DNA of 64,000 bases from Combretum micranthum. Its lineage: Eukaryota; Streptophyta; Magnoliopsida; Myrtales; Combretaceae. The stretch is taken from contig JAMXBD010000013.1 of the NCBI GenBank assembly GCA_024138025.1, positions 1,736,001 to 1,800,000 of the forward strand. Reading direction: 5' to 3'. Numbering within the stretch: position 1 is the first letter of the stretch; each line of letters starts with the position of its first letter. The notes under the pieces are model-generated. The model ran no database searches. It worked only from the letters and a program-made list of their open reading frames with translations, and had not been told where the DNA came from. Positions 1 through 14,400 of this stretch are shown one piece after another. The translations under genes and the position numbers were made by a program.

Positions 1-741
1 ATATGGTGGGTACTTTTGGTTTGATATTTCTATAATTATAAATTATTTTTCGTTTTGGAATATTTCATTTTTGGCAGTTCTATTACTTTTTTGTATATTA
101 TGCAGTGGCCTTGATAAAGTTATACAATCCATCTCATGAAAGTTTATTATACTATGGTTAGCCTTGGACTGGCATATAGTATCATGTATTTAGCAAGGTA
201 GTTGAAGGTCAAAATCACACTTGAGGTGCTAGGCCTATCTAAAAATTTCTCATGGTGCAAGTTGCGGAAAAATGCACACACCTCAACAATGCGGGGCAGA
301 TGGAATGAGTATGTATTTTTCGAAAGTCATGTGTCGCACTAGGGCATCTCTATACAATTAAACATATGCCATGACTGAAGCAAGAAACTTACTACATCAA
401 AAAGTGTCTTGAATGATTCTATCTGAAGGCATAAAAAACTAAATTTTTTTGAGTCTTTTGATGAGCATGTGTCTAGCACTTCTACAAAACGTTACATGGA
501 GGCTAGTGACCCTCGAGCTAATTAGGCTCAAGGTTAGCGGGTCTCAAGAGCTGTACTTTGCCTGTAGGAGTGTGCTTTGACTGCACTGATATGTGTCTCG
601 GCCACTTGTTGCATCATGGTTCATCATAGAGCTTTTAGACAACTTTCTGGTAAAATTGATGAAAATAAGATGCCACATCAGTTGTCGAAGTATGTTTGTT
701 GTTTTCTCATCCTCTCTTTTAAATCATTGCTTTTCATGCAG
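1..741 (+). other. THO2 intron (3' part) before first visible exon
   Basis: No THO2 exon is recognisable here. The residues expected just upstream of the first visible exon are not encoded in any frame. A pyrimidine-rich tract at about 690-735 leads into the acceptor ATGCAG at 736-741. I read this as the end of an intron whose upstream exons lie outside the window. Confidence 0.65.
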
Positions 742-2599
742 CTGGAGTATGACATTCTAGAATATGTGGTGATTGAGCGTCTGGCACAAGGGGGGCGTGA
801 GAAGCTAAAAGATGATGGCCTTAATTTGTCTGATTGGTTGCAGTCGCTGGCTTCATTTTGGGGTCACTTGTATGTATTAATTTCTTTAATTTCAGGTTCA
901 TCTTACATGTAGACTTCCTATTTTTCGAGTAGTAGTGAATAGTTGATTGTCTTCCTTGCTTTATCAATGTTCAGTATAGTAAAAAATTTTTTTCTCAACT
1001 ATATGAATTGATGTTTGCGAGTAGGAAAAATATTGTAGCAGTGGGTTTTCACTGGGAAGTAGCTGCTCCTTGGTACGATGTTGCCTAAATTTCATGTGAT
1101 TTAAGCTCTGTGATGTTTGTTTGCCAGTTGTGCTCCTTATTCATCATCTTTTGTTTTTTATCATAATCCTGTTGGGGTAAGGAGGAAAAAAAAAGTGAGA
1201 ATTGTACAATAAAAAAGAATCTTGTCCTCAATTTTTGATCAATGCTATGTTATCATTATCTGCCCTTGTTAAAGTAAGGGTTGATTCTATGCTTTTTGGG
1301 AATACAAACTAGCAAAGGTAGTTCATACATGTCCTCCATTGGTGAAGGTGTCATCTAAATTTCTTCGTTGTGGATTGACCTCAGATTATCCATATTAGTG
1401 GAGGTTTTTGCGGATCCAGCGGTACTATCCATCAATGAGATAAAACATTCTCATTGTGAATTTTCACGTAGGAAGGCCAGTCTTCATTAAATTGTCTGAG
1501 AATTCTTAGTGTGTGAAGAGATCATCTGATTTGCATACATAAATTTCATAGAAGGATGGGCCATGATGCACTAACATCGGTCGTTTCCCAGCTCCGACTT
1601 CATTATAAAGATGAACGTGAGGAATTCGTGATAAAAGTAGATGGTTGAAATAAGCTGACATTTGGTGTAAAACAGTGACATGGTGCAATTGCTTCACTCT
1701 ACTCTATTTAATCGGGTCTTAAGGTCAAAGGTGGTGTCAGCAGATATTATACATGGAGGAGATTTGTCCAATGAGATGAGAACATTTTGAAGGATGTTTT
1801 CGATATCTTTGCAATCTTCATGCTTGAGATTGTTGCTGTTACCTTAATTATTTTCTTTTTCAATGAACTGTTAAGCATATGATTGAAGTTGAAGATAAGA
1901 AAAATGGAAGTTTTGGTGGTTTTTTCTTGAAAAGAAAATGACGGGGCTTTTGTCTGACTGCTGATATTTCAACAACTCTACAACTGGATAGTTTAAGTGG
2001 CATCTGAATCTTTAAGGAGTTTCTGGTTTCATTCCCTGTCTTATCAAGAGAAAATGAAGTCGCATCTTTCCCAAGAGATGAGCTTTTCCAAGAAAGAGCT
2101 TTTCCCAAAGTTCGGGTTCCTACCTGGTGTTCAAATTCATTAATCCTTTCCCATGCATTTTCTAGCTTATAGTGGCTTGTCTGACAATTGTTGCTGGGAA
2201 ATAATCAGAGAGGGAGTACACCAATTGGTCAACCAACTGTTTTTGAAGCTTTACAGCAAATCTTGCATAGAGGATTCCCAAAAAACCGCTGCAGTGTCAA
2301 GGGGTTTGATGGTATCTACCTAAATAGCACTTTTGAGAGAAATAACGCTCTCCATATCATGGGGGATCTTATGATGAATAGAATTAGTTTTCTACATTTG
2401 GATCAAAAAAGAAGCAACATCATTCTCGATCTACTTTTCTGAGCTATAGAAAGGGAGGATCCTGCAATTTCCAGTAAGTTCAGATATGTTTTGAATCAAT
2501 AATCCGTGCGTCTCAGCCATTTTCTACACTTTTAGTTGACTGGTCAAGTTCTAAAACTTTACTGATGAATAAATTGATTTTAAAACTCTACTCCACCCC

Positions 2600-2642
<43 letters not shown>

Positions 2643-5600
2643 CGCTGTAGCCTGTATCTACCGATTTAATGTGTGGTTAACTATATTTTTGGAACATACT
2701 GAGGACTGCGCACAGGAATGCATGTGTTCTGTATGGTATTTGTGTGTGTGTCTGTAGCATTGATTTGTTTTGTGAAATCTGCAAGTGGCACATGCTGTTC
2801 AACATGCATTCTTTGGCCACGTATTGTCCATACCCTGTCTTTTCATTTATGAATTTGCTTTCTGACAAGATACTTCCGTAATTTTAGTTTGCTTGGAAGG
2901 TTTCGTGTAGGATAGGCATAGGTCTAATTTAGTTTCAATACGGCAAATCATCCATACCATGTCTTCAGATTTCTGATGTTGCCATGATTCTTGTCCAGGT
3001 ATAAGTGCTTATGGCCTCTTAAGAGTTAGTCCTGGCCTCTTAAGAGTTAGTCCTGGCTATTTCAGGGGCTGCTCTTTTTGCTTGCAAAACAAAGATAATG
3101 ATACTTATGGCTGTGGAAGTCCCAAAATGCATCTCAAAATTCTGAACGTGCATCCTCACCACCACCATCATCATCTTCACCATTAGTATTTTTATCATTA
3201 TTTATTATTTTTTTCCTGGTCAAAGCATCATCATTCACATTTTGTTTAGCATCATAGTTATTGTCCTAGCCATTGGATTGTTTAGCATTGCCCACTTTTA
3301 TGTGTATTTCTCCTTTTATGTTTTATCCAGCAGACAGATGTATTCGTGTTTTGCCTCTTAAGGTATCATGCGTTTTGAGACTTCAGAATGATATTTGATA
3401 GTTAAACTACTAAAAAAAGGTTGATTGGCAGAAAGTGATGATTTCCTCATCGTGATCTCTGGGGCCTTCTATTGTTATATGTTGTCCTTAGTAATTTAAA
3501 CAGGAGAATTGCTTCAAGTTCATCTCTGCACAGACTGTTCCCTCGAGACAGTCATGTCACCTTGTCACTCTTCCTTCAAATGTCATCATCTTCTCCTTCT
3601 TTATATTTTATAATTATTTACCTTTTTGGGTTGACGATATTAATGAGAAGGGTTGAAATCTCAATCAACTACTACTAAGTTGTGATGTAAGTTTTATGTA
3701 CTTTCTTATTTGTTGGTGGCCATCTAAATTCTTTAGCCTGCTTATTGCTGCCGTGTTGTGCCCATTTTCTGGAAATGAAGTTGTTTTATGGTCCAAACCT
3801 GGATGCTTTCCTGTTCTTCTGTTGAATTCTCTTTCATTATGCAATTTATTGTTTTTCATTGAGCTAGGAAATTCCCTACAGGATTTAGGGCTGCCATTTT
3901 TGATTTGGGCATCTTTATTTACTATTAAATTCAGGTGCAAGAAATATCCTTCAATGGAATTGAGGGGTCTCTTCCAATATCTTGTCAACCAATTGAAAAG
4001 GGGCCAGGGAATCGAGCTTGTTCTTTTGCAGGTGGTTTGTAAAGCTGAATACCATGCTATTTGTTGACGATGCATGTTGTGTTTTACTTGTGACAATTAG
4101 TAATGAGATTTCTAATTACCATCAGGAGCTCATTCAGCAAATGGCAAATGTGCAATACACGGAAAACCTGACTGAGGAGCAATTGGATGCCATGGCTGGG
4201 AGCGAAACTCTACGTTTTCAAGCGACATCTTTTGGAGTTACTCGTAACAATAAGGTATCCCTTCAGCATCAGTACTTTGATTTGTTAAAGTAGGATAATA
4301 CTATTGGTTATTGGTATCACTAGTATTATCGAATTTGCAAAATCATATTTTCTTCCTGTTTTGAATTGTACAATATCTCGAGCAAGGGTATTGGCATCAA
4401 TACATAATTACAAGCAAAGGGACAAAACAACTTTAGAGATCTTAGTTTTTTTTTTTTTTTTTAATTTTTATTTATTTATTTTGTCTAGAACCAAAGTCGC
4501 ATGAACATTTCTTCTTCAAATGTCTTTATGCTAATGAGGTAAGTTTGGATTGAAGTCATGGAGAAGTATCAGCTTCATCAGTACTTTAGGGAGTTGATCA
4601 ACTTAGTGAACTTCCTCTGAAAACCATCGACTTCCATGGATGTCCTCTTTGGAAGCTCTCAGTTTCTATCTCTGTTTGCAATATATGGAAGATGATAGAC
4701 GAGTTGGAAATCACTTTTCAAATGTTGCAAATTTAGTTTTGAAAGTTATAATGTTATCTCTGACTATGGTCTAATAGTTTGATGTTTTACGGCAAATCTT
4801 TGGATGGTGCAGCTTACTATTTACAGAAGGAACATAATGATAGTTGAGCCGGGAATCATCCTTCAAGTTGCAAATTTAGTTTTGAAAATTTGTATTGTTA
4901 TCTCTATGACGAAGGCCTAACAGTTTAATATTTTATGGCAAATCTTTGGATGGTGAAGCTTCCTTATTGTATTTTGTCTAGCTTGTAAGCCTTGTTATTA
5001 ATAGAATTTGCAAACAGAGGTCTGATTATTTCCTTCCACAATTCTAATAGTTACAATTTTAAATGTTTGATGCAGGCATTGGTTAAATCCACCAATAGAT
5101 TGAGAGATTCATTGCTTCCAAAGGATGAGCCCAAACTGGCTATTCCTCTTCTATTACTTATCGCTCAACACCGATCTGTGTAAGTTTTTGCTTTATGGAT
5201 GCTCTTCCAGTCAGTCGTTTCTTAACCCTACCATGACTATTATAGCATGTTAGCCAAGGTGAAATTTATTATAATTGAAAATACATAATGGTTTTTTTTT
5301 TTTTTTTTTCCCAAACATAATGGTATGTTTGTGTAGGGAGAATGCTTTTTTCTGTTTGTTGAAGGGCAATGAGGATACCATTTTCTAGAATGGGAATGCA
5401 TTACCCCTCCCTTTCATAAATATTTATTTTACATCAAATGTTTTTTTTGGTAAATTTTACACCATATATTGTCATGAGCTGGGGTGCATTGTAGTTGTAA
5501 CAGCTGCCCATGTGAACAACTGAATGATACCATCATAGAGAGTACTATAGTTATATGACATGCACAAGGTGTAGTTACCCTAAAGCGAATCAATGAGCCC

Positions 5601-8416
5601 CCAAAAAAAAAAAAAAAAAAAAATTCATATAAGCATATTATTTATACTGGAATGGTGGTATGTCTAGCATGGGTTGACAGACAGTGGGTATACTTTAGTT
5701 ATAAAAAGCTCACACTGTATGCTACTGATCGACTTCTCTTATTCATTTTCTATGTTTTTGGGATTACATGGAGTGAGTAGAAATTGGAAGTTTTGATGGT
5801 ATAGAAGCACAAATTTCTACTATTAAACTAGTATATACAAGTGGTATCCAGGACAAGCTTTTATGAGCTTTTGGGTCATCCCGTGCACTTTTGATGAATT
5901 CAGCTGTAAATAATTGTATTGCCACCAGTGGTATTCCCTTTGTACCTTTGAAATGGATGTGTACATTTCTCAAACATCTTTACATCTCAAGACTTATGCA
6001 TTTAGTGAAAGCAATGATGCCTAGTAACATTATTCTATAATTACTATGTAACTGGCATGTCTTTTGCCTGATCTTTAGAAATGCCATCTGGGAAAAATTC
6101 TGGATATATTATCATTATCGTAGTTCACAAGCTCTTGCACAATTTAATGGCTCAACGCTAGGTCTTCCCCCTCCCCTTCCCTTTTTCTCTTAGATGGTAC
6201 TAAGGCCATGGTTGGATCCTTTTATGAGTATGTACATAATATAATTAAACTATTTAATTAGATGTGCATTTGTAGATTGGGAATATGCAGATGCAAACTT
6301 TAGTTTATTGCTATATTCAATTTAACTCATGTAGAGCAGCCTAATTACCGAAGCTGTGATATGTACTTTGTTTTAGGGTTGTCATCAATGCAGAAGCACC
6401 ATATATTAAGATGGTCAGCGAACAGTTTGATAGATGCCATGGAACCCTTCTTCAGTATGTGGAATTTCTTTATTGTTCCATCACACCAGCAACAGCTTAT
6501 GCCCAGCTGATTCCTTCTCTTGACGAACTTGTTCACACGTATCATCTAGATCCTGAGGTCTCTCGTGCTCTTTCCCCTCTGTTCAAGCATACACATATAC
6601 ACCCCTCTCATGAACAATTATGCAAGAGCCTTCTCAGTAAATGGGGTTGGCTAATGCAAGAGCTGTTTCACAAATTAATCTTTGTTCTTGTTGTTCGCAG
6701 GTTGCCTTTTTGATCTATCGTCCAGTGATGCGATTATTCAAGTGTTGTGGGAATTTTGAAGTATGTTGGCCTTTGAACAACAATGAAGCTATTAGCTCTG
6801 ATAATGAGCATGCAGATGATTCACGTGCCTTGGTTCTTGATCTCGGCTCATCTAGGAAGCCAATAATGTACAATAAAATTTTAATATTTGTCATTGTCTG
6901 CAAGCATACAGTTTTTGCTACTAAGCATGACAATTCATGGGCTGTATCTACCAAAGAGTGCATTATTGTCTAAATTTGTGTTTCTAACATCCAACTGTGT
7001 CTCATTTTCCTAACTATGTCGTCCTTATTGTTTGACATACTTAAGCAATTCATTGCAGGTGGTCTGATCTTCTTGGTACAGTTAAAACTATGTTACCTGC
7101 AAAAGCTTGGAATAGCCTCTCACCGGATCTCTATGCTACATTTTGGGGGCTAACATTGTATGATCTATATGTTCCAAAAAGTCGCTATGAATCTGAAATT
7201 GCCAAACAACATGCTGCACTCAAAGCTCTCGAGGAACTTCCTGACAATTCAAGTTCAGCAATTACCAAAAGAAAAAAAGAGAAGGAGAGAATTCAAGAGT
7301 CTCTTGATCGTCTTACTAGTGAGCTTCAGAAGCATGAAGAAAATGTTGCTTCTGTTAGGAGACGTCTTTCATGTGAAAAGGACAAGTGGCTAAGTTCCTG
7401 CCCTGATACTCTGAAGATAAACATGGAGTTCCTTCAACGCTGTATATTTCCGCGCTGTACTTTTAGCATGCCTGATGCTGTTTACTGTGCAATGTTTGTG
7501 AATACACTTCATTCTCTTGGAACTCCCTTTTTTAACACTGTGAATCACATTGATGTGCTGATATGTAAAACCTTACAACCTATGATATGCTGCTGCACTG
7601 AGTATGAAGTGGGAAGACTGGGAAGGTTTCTGTATGAGACACTAAAGACAGCCTACTATTGGAAGGTAATCTCAAAATTTGTGGTTTTACAGATGCAGGA
7701 TCAAGTTTATATTTCTCTCATCTGTAAAAGTCCTCCATTTTTGTTATAACTTTCTAATTGTTTTACCATTGTTTATTTAAAAAAAAGGGGGGAAAAAAGA
7801 TGTCCATTTGGCTTTGCCTGTTGATGAAACAATATTCCCATTTCAATGAAACAAATTAGAATGTCTTTTTGATAACCTTAATTTCTTTTTCCAGAGTGAT
7901 GAATCCATATATGAACGTGAATGTGGTAACATGCCTGGCTTTGCTGTGTACTATAGATATCCAAACAGTCAGCGGGTTACATATGGTCAATTTATAAAGG
8001 TATGTTTTCAAATCATCAATGGTTAAAAAAATGCTGATTAGCAAGTAATCTAGTAATTGTTTGTTGAAATGTAACATGGTCAAAATCTCAACTTTGCAGG
8101 TACCTCTTTTCAGAGTGATTCTATGCCTAATTTACATTGATCATTGTATTTTTTTTTTTCCCTGGGGATAATTCATTTGATTTTCATGAATGTAATATAG
8201 GAAAATGTTAAATGAGTACCACCAGTGCAATTATTATCAAGCAAGATAAAGACAATATGCACCTTGTTATGCATGTGCATTTTGTGAAAATACGTATGAA
8301 GTTGCTGTTTTGGGCCTTTACAATTGCCATAGCATCTGCTGACAACCCTTAAAAAACAATTTGCTATGTGCAGGAGGCACTTCATTCCTAAACATAACAA
8401 TTTAGAGAGGGAGAAA

Positions 8417-8450
<34 letters not shown>

Positions 8451-11400
8451 GTTTGTGGAGGAGGATGGGTGGTGGTTTGGTTGGGCTTTAGATTATTGAA
8501 CTATTAGAAACTATAATAAACCAAACAAGCTATGTGGAACAATCCTTCGAGCTAACATAGATGGCTTTGGTGATAGAATGGACTGATATTGATAGGGCTG
8601 CAGGGTAGGATTGAATTGTAGAACTGGAGCTTGAACTAAGCCTCCCTCAACATTAAGTGGCTGGTCTAGTGGTTAAGACCAAAGAGCAATACTGATAATC
8701 TCAGGACTCATGTCGACTAAATACATCTTTAAGGGGCTTCCAACATAGTGCATGTGATACTAAATTGTTGTCAGTTTTATGGGGTGGTTCATGTGCTTGA
8801 AATCACATGGTGCAACTGAGTCCTAAACCTAATGAACAGAGAGTGATACTTCATATGCACAATGCAATATTGTAGAATTAGCATTTTGATCATATATTTG
8901 AGGGAGGTGAGGCGAAAAACTCCACTTTTCTTTTAGAGGGATGAATTTGGTGTGAAGAAGTTATGAGATATTAAAGGAGGGTGGGTCTGATGATGGAGTC
9001 AGGGTTGTAAGGGTTTGTCGACAAGCATGAGTTTGTTGCCTTGGCTCATATTTCATCTCCTAGACAGTGGATGAATAGGAGCAAGGTTAGCTATGGTGAT
9101 TACATGATATTCTCATAGTTAAATACTTTACCTGGAAGCTATGTTCATTGGTAATGAGGACATAAGTCCTACTGCTTGGAGGAGGATACGGGGATAACGA
9201 TGATTGTTAATATTTTGAAATAGTTGCAAGTATAAAATCTCAAGTTATTCTTGTTTTGTTAGAAACTTGAATTGTCTATACGACTGATCAAGTACCTAAA
9301 GCAAAGCCCAAAACCCTGCATAAATTTAAAGAGCCCAAAGAAAACCCTAAAGTTGAAAGAGAAAAGATGCTTGATGCCCTTCTTGCTAGACTAGCTACCG
9401 CCTTGGCTTCCATGATCAAGGCAAGCAATTTCCTCTGTGTCCCCACAACCACCCTCCCAAATTCTGGTGCCTAGGACATAAACTTCACCAACTGGTTTAA
9501 AACTGTAACACACTTATAACCATCTCATATCAAAATTGTTCATCGGTTAATGCGGTGTTCATGCTCATTTTGGGGTGTTGGACCAGTTTACCATATTCAC
9601 ACCTTTGTCATGTCATGTCAACTGGGTATGATAGGGGGAAAGAGCAAGTCCACACAATAGAGGGAGGATCAATAATTTTTGAGCTGGAATTGAGATGCTG
9701 TGGATAGATGTACAGATAGAGAAGGCTGTCTTGATTATTCATCTGTCTTCTAGGTGGTTTGTTTGGAAACATATGATTGTCTTTGATGCTATGGAGTACA
9801 AGTTGTCAGTTACCAAAGATAGTTGCCCACATTATTTTTTTGTTGGGATTGGTTGAGGAATGACCAGTATTTTGTTTTCTCTTCTCGTTCTTTTAACTGG
9901 CATTTTATCAAGAGCAGTGTGTCAAATTTTAGTTGTTTTCATGTTATGCTAGTCCTTTCTTTAATTTCTTCACACGCTTCTTGTCTGGCCACAATGTACA
10001 CTTAATTATAACTGGGAGGGTTAATATTGCTTGATTTGTAGATTGCTTTCTGCCCACATCATTTACTTGTTAGGTCGATGGATTACAGTTGGAAACTGTA
10101 ATGCTGGAATTGGTCGCCTACATTTGTTTTGAGGATGAGTATACGAGAATGAAAATGCCATAGATGTTGAAACATAGTGAATGTTTTTGGGAAAAATTTT
10201 TGCTAAGATCATTGTATGCTAGTTGTTCAAAAGGTACAACAGACGAAACTGGTTTTGGTTGCAAAGGGTATTTTTTAAGACATGCCTTGATTCGATAGAT
10301 GAACATTCAGAACGAGTTTCCTCAATTTGGACGAACTGATGGTTTTGGATACCACCAACTGCAACTTTAGCTATCTATGACATATTCACCTTTCACCTCT
10401 GTTTTCATGGACTTATTCTAATCAGATTGTAGAGGTCGGATGTCCTCAAGAGTTGTTTCCACTAGTGATTCCATTGTATGAGATATCAGTGGATGTTTGC
10501 ATTTGCCTCACTGGCGAGAGGAGTGCAAGCCTATTGGAAAAACGGAGTTTTACTCGTGGTAGTATTGTCTGATCTAGCACTTGATCCATGCTTCCTAGGT
10601 GGATGCATGTCTTGGAGTGCTTTGTCTCTTTTTTTAATCCTGGATCATTTGGTTATCCACACAGATGGAATTTTCTGTGCAAGTCACAGCTTAGAAGCCA
10701 AGAAATAGTACCAATGGAAGCTTGCATTTACGTCACTGCTGAGAAAGGATGCAAGTCACTTTGGAAATCGGAGTTTTTCTTATGATAGTACTGTCTGGAC
10801 TATTTTTGTGTTCAATCTGTGCTGCCTTGGTGGATAGATGACTTGGACTGCTTTGTTTTCAATAATCCTGGATAATTTAGTTACGCAAACGCATGGAATT
10901 TCTGTACATGCATTTTGTAATGGGAACCTAGTGGTTCCTTTAGTATTGTACTTGGATTAACTATTTTCATTTTGTCAGTGGCTATATACACAATCTAGTA
11001 CAAAAAAGAAGGCTCAACATCATTATTGTGAACCTATTAATTATTGTATGTAGGTGCACTGGAAGTGGAGTCAAAGGATCACCAGATTGTTGATACAATG
11101 CTTAGAATCTGCAGAGTATATGGAGATCCGTAATGCGCTTATCATGCTGACTAAAATTTCTGGTGTATTCCCTGTTACTAGAAAGAGTGGGATTAACCTT
11201 GAGAAACGGGTAAGATATGTCTAAACTGTCCTTATATTATGCTATTAACAAAATTTTTAACAGTTGAAAATTGCTTGCTCCAATTTTTTCCAGGTTGCTA
11301 AAATAAAGGGTGATGAAAGGGAAGATCTGAAGGTCTTGGCAACAGGTGTTGCAGCTGCTTTAGCTGCTAGAAAGGTATGTTCTAGGTTTGTGGTGTTATG

Positions 11401-14400
11401 TATATAAAGCTCAGTGGACAGTGATAAGTTGTTCATGGTAATTTGCAGCCTTCCTGGGTCACGGATGAAGAATTTGGCATGGGCTATTTAGAACTTAAGA
11501 CTGCTCCCTCAGTTGCTTCCAAGTCTATGGCTGGTATTGCATCAGCTACACAAAATGGCTCTGGAATTGCTCTCTCTCAAGTTGAGCCTGCTGGGGGAAG
11601 AATGGGAGCAATGAGCCAACAGACTGATTCAGGGAACTTAGTGAAAGACCAGTCACTGAGGTCAAAACCTGCAGATGGAAGATCAGAGAGAGCTGATAAT
11701 GTGTCACTTCCCAAATCTGACCAGGGACATCAGAAGAATAAAGGTGGGCAATTAGCAAATGGCTCTGAGGCTCAGACCGTCGTGCTGCTACAGTCTACCC
11801 AAGCTACGGCATCAGATCAGAGGCATGGAGAAGAATCTTCTGTCAGAATGTTTGATGAAAATGTGGCAAAATCTACTCCTAAAGAGTCTGCAGAAGCTGA
11901 GGTATAATTACTCTTGCCTTGGCCTTCATATTCTAATGTGTGCCTCACTGGACAGCTTCTTGTGTTTGTATTTCTGGCTTTCAGTGGATGATGAATGGTC
12001 CTCTCTATCTGTTTGGCTTCTTCCATTGAACTCAAGGACACATACTGTTGATCTTTTTGCTCTTTTGTATGATATGATGGTTCTCATATGACTCCATATT
12101 GGCCAAAACTTCCTTGCCTGCTTGTGATCTTTGATAGAACTCATGCCATGTTACTTCTCTTTTCAGCAACATCCTTCTATTTATGTTTTGATTGGATAAT
12201 GATTTGTCTCATCTCTCTCTTTCTTTTTTAATTTGGCTATTAAATTTTTATGACATTTCTTTGCTAATAAGATGGGTCTAGATAATGATCTAATTTACTA
12301 TTGTGGTTGCTAGAGGAATAGCTTGTGACCTATGCTATGATGTTATTAGGAATTGTCTGAAATGCAATGCATTGAAAGGAATGGAATGAATTAGAGAATG
12401 AGAGTGTCTATATCTATGTTTGAATACATTAAGGAATGGATGGAATAAAATAAGTATATGATGAAATTTAATCAAAGTACCCTTAACTATTAATATAGAT
12501 AATAAGTAGGATGAAAAAGTAATTAAATTAAAGATCATTCAAGTAAAATGGAATGAAACCACAATTCTGCTTTCTCAAAGACATAATTATATATTTCCCT
12601 TAAAGTTGTAATCATTGATTTCGCTCTTCCGAATTCTAAGGGTGCTTCCAAACATGGGATAGGGAATGGAATCCGGAATTGCGATTACATTATGATCCAT
12701 CCCTGTGAACAATATGTGCCATAAATATATATTTAGAATTATGCTGATTATATGTACCCTGAGAGTGTTGAAAAATGCATAATGTCCAATTTTAATAGTT
12801 AACATCACATGCTGATGTTAACTGTCCATTCCAATTAGCTGTGGGAACTGTGGGTGAATGATTTTGGCTTGAGAACCTTTCATTTTTCATTAATATATGA
12901 ATCTGTGAAGAAGCTGGATTGATTTCTCTGCGGTTACATTCTGGAATGTAATTTCTGTTGAGTGGTATTAATTTAGTTCTTGGAACATGCTAATCGATGA
13001 TTCTGTTGCTGAAATGCAAATCCATAGCCTTCATTTGGCCTTTAATCCTCTTGTCACAATGATCTTAAAATTCGAAGAAAAAGATAACATCTCTGTCCTA
13101 GTTTTCTTATCGTTACTTGATGACAGCTGAAGGCTTCTGGAAAACGGGCAGTGTCTTCTGGATTGCTCACTAAGCCTCACAAACAGGATCTATCTAAAGA
13201 TGAAGGAAAATCTGGAAAGAGAGACAGCAAAACCTCCACTTCTGCAAATGACAGAAATTTGTCCACTCATGCAACAGATAGTAGGCAAGTTGGGGTTGCT
13301 GGTGTTTCATCAACTGTTTCTGGTAATGGTGCTTCTGCTAAAGGTTCAAATCTTTCATCTGGTCTGGAATCTAAGCCAGAGAGTGGAACTGCCAAGTCAT
13401 ATGATGTTAGGGTTTCTGCATCTAAAGATGATGGCAATGATAATTTTGATGGCACAAGGAACTCTACTTCTCGGCTTGCTCATTCCCCCAGACACGATGT
13501 TGCTGCATCTGCTTCTAAGACTACTGACAAGATCCAGAAAAGAAGCAGCCCATCTGATGAGCCTGACAGGCTAAATAAACGTAGGAAAGGGGATGTTGAA
13601 TTGAGAGATGCAGATAGTGACATTCGATTCTCTGATCGGGAAAGGTCCATGGATGGTCGACTGATGGATGTAGAAAGAATACGAACTGATGAACAAAGTT
13701 TCCATCGAGCTACAGATAAAGCTATGGATAGATCAAAAGATAGGGGGAATGATAGATTTGATCGTGACTACAGGGATAGGCCGGATCGAACTCATGGGGA
13801 TGATGTGTTGCCTGAGAAGTCAAGGGATAGGTCCTTGGAAAGATATGGCAGAGAACGTTCTGTTGAAAGAGTGCAAGAGAGAAGCAGTGATAGGGGTTTT
13901 GATAGGCCTGGAGAGAAAGCCAGGGATGAAAGGAGCAAAGATGACAGAAGTAAACTGCGATACAGCGACACAGTTGGTGAAAAATCTCATGTGGATGACA
14001 GGGACCGGTTCCATGGGCAAAATCTGCCCCCCCCTCCACCTTTACCACCTCACATGGTTCCACAGTCTCTTAATGCAGGAAGGAGAGAAGAAGACGCTGA
14101 CAGAAGGTTTGGGACAGCTAGGCATTCTCAGAGGCTTTCTCCAAGACATGAAGACAGAGAGCGAACGACGATCTGAAGAGGCTATAGTTGCTCAAGAGGA
14201 TGCAAAACGAAGAAGGGAGGATGATTTTCGCGAGAGAAAAAGAGAAGAACGAGAGGGACTTCCTTTGAAGGTATACGAGCATATAGATATGGTCAGATCT
14301 AGCTAAATGAGTGCTTATTTGAATGTGTTGGTCTTTCCTGTAGGCATGAGCATCGATATTGCATGTTTCAGAGCTGAAATAACTGAGTTTGCCTCTTCAT

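Larger units (their letters stand above)
8000..11053 (+). other. Long THO2 intron (3.05 kb)
   Basis: Bounded by AAAG|GTATGT and TGTAG|GTGCAC. It carries a 33-base poly-G run, a possible tRNA-like A-box sequence near 8,655-8,680 (GGTCTAGTGGTTAAG), a 61-codon open stretch at about 9,289-9,474, and a diverged two-copy tandem duplication at 10,496-10,925. No exon of another gene is recognisable. Confidence 0.7.

Noticed and set aside
3665..4096. 143-codon minus-strand open frame across THO2 exon 2
   Set aside because: It overlaps a well-supported exon on the opposite strand and has no recognisable homology, so it is an antisense shadow.
8650..8800. GGTCTAGTGGTTAAG resembling a tRNA or SINE A box in a THO2 intron
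   Set aside because: No convincing B box, cloverleaf, poly(A) tail or target duplication could be paired with it.
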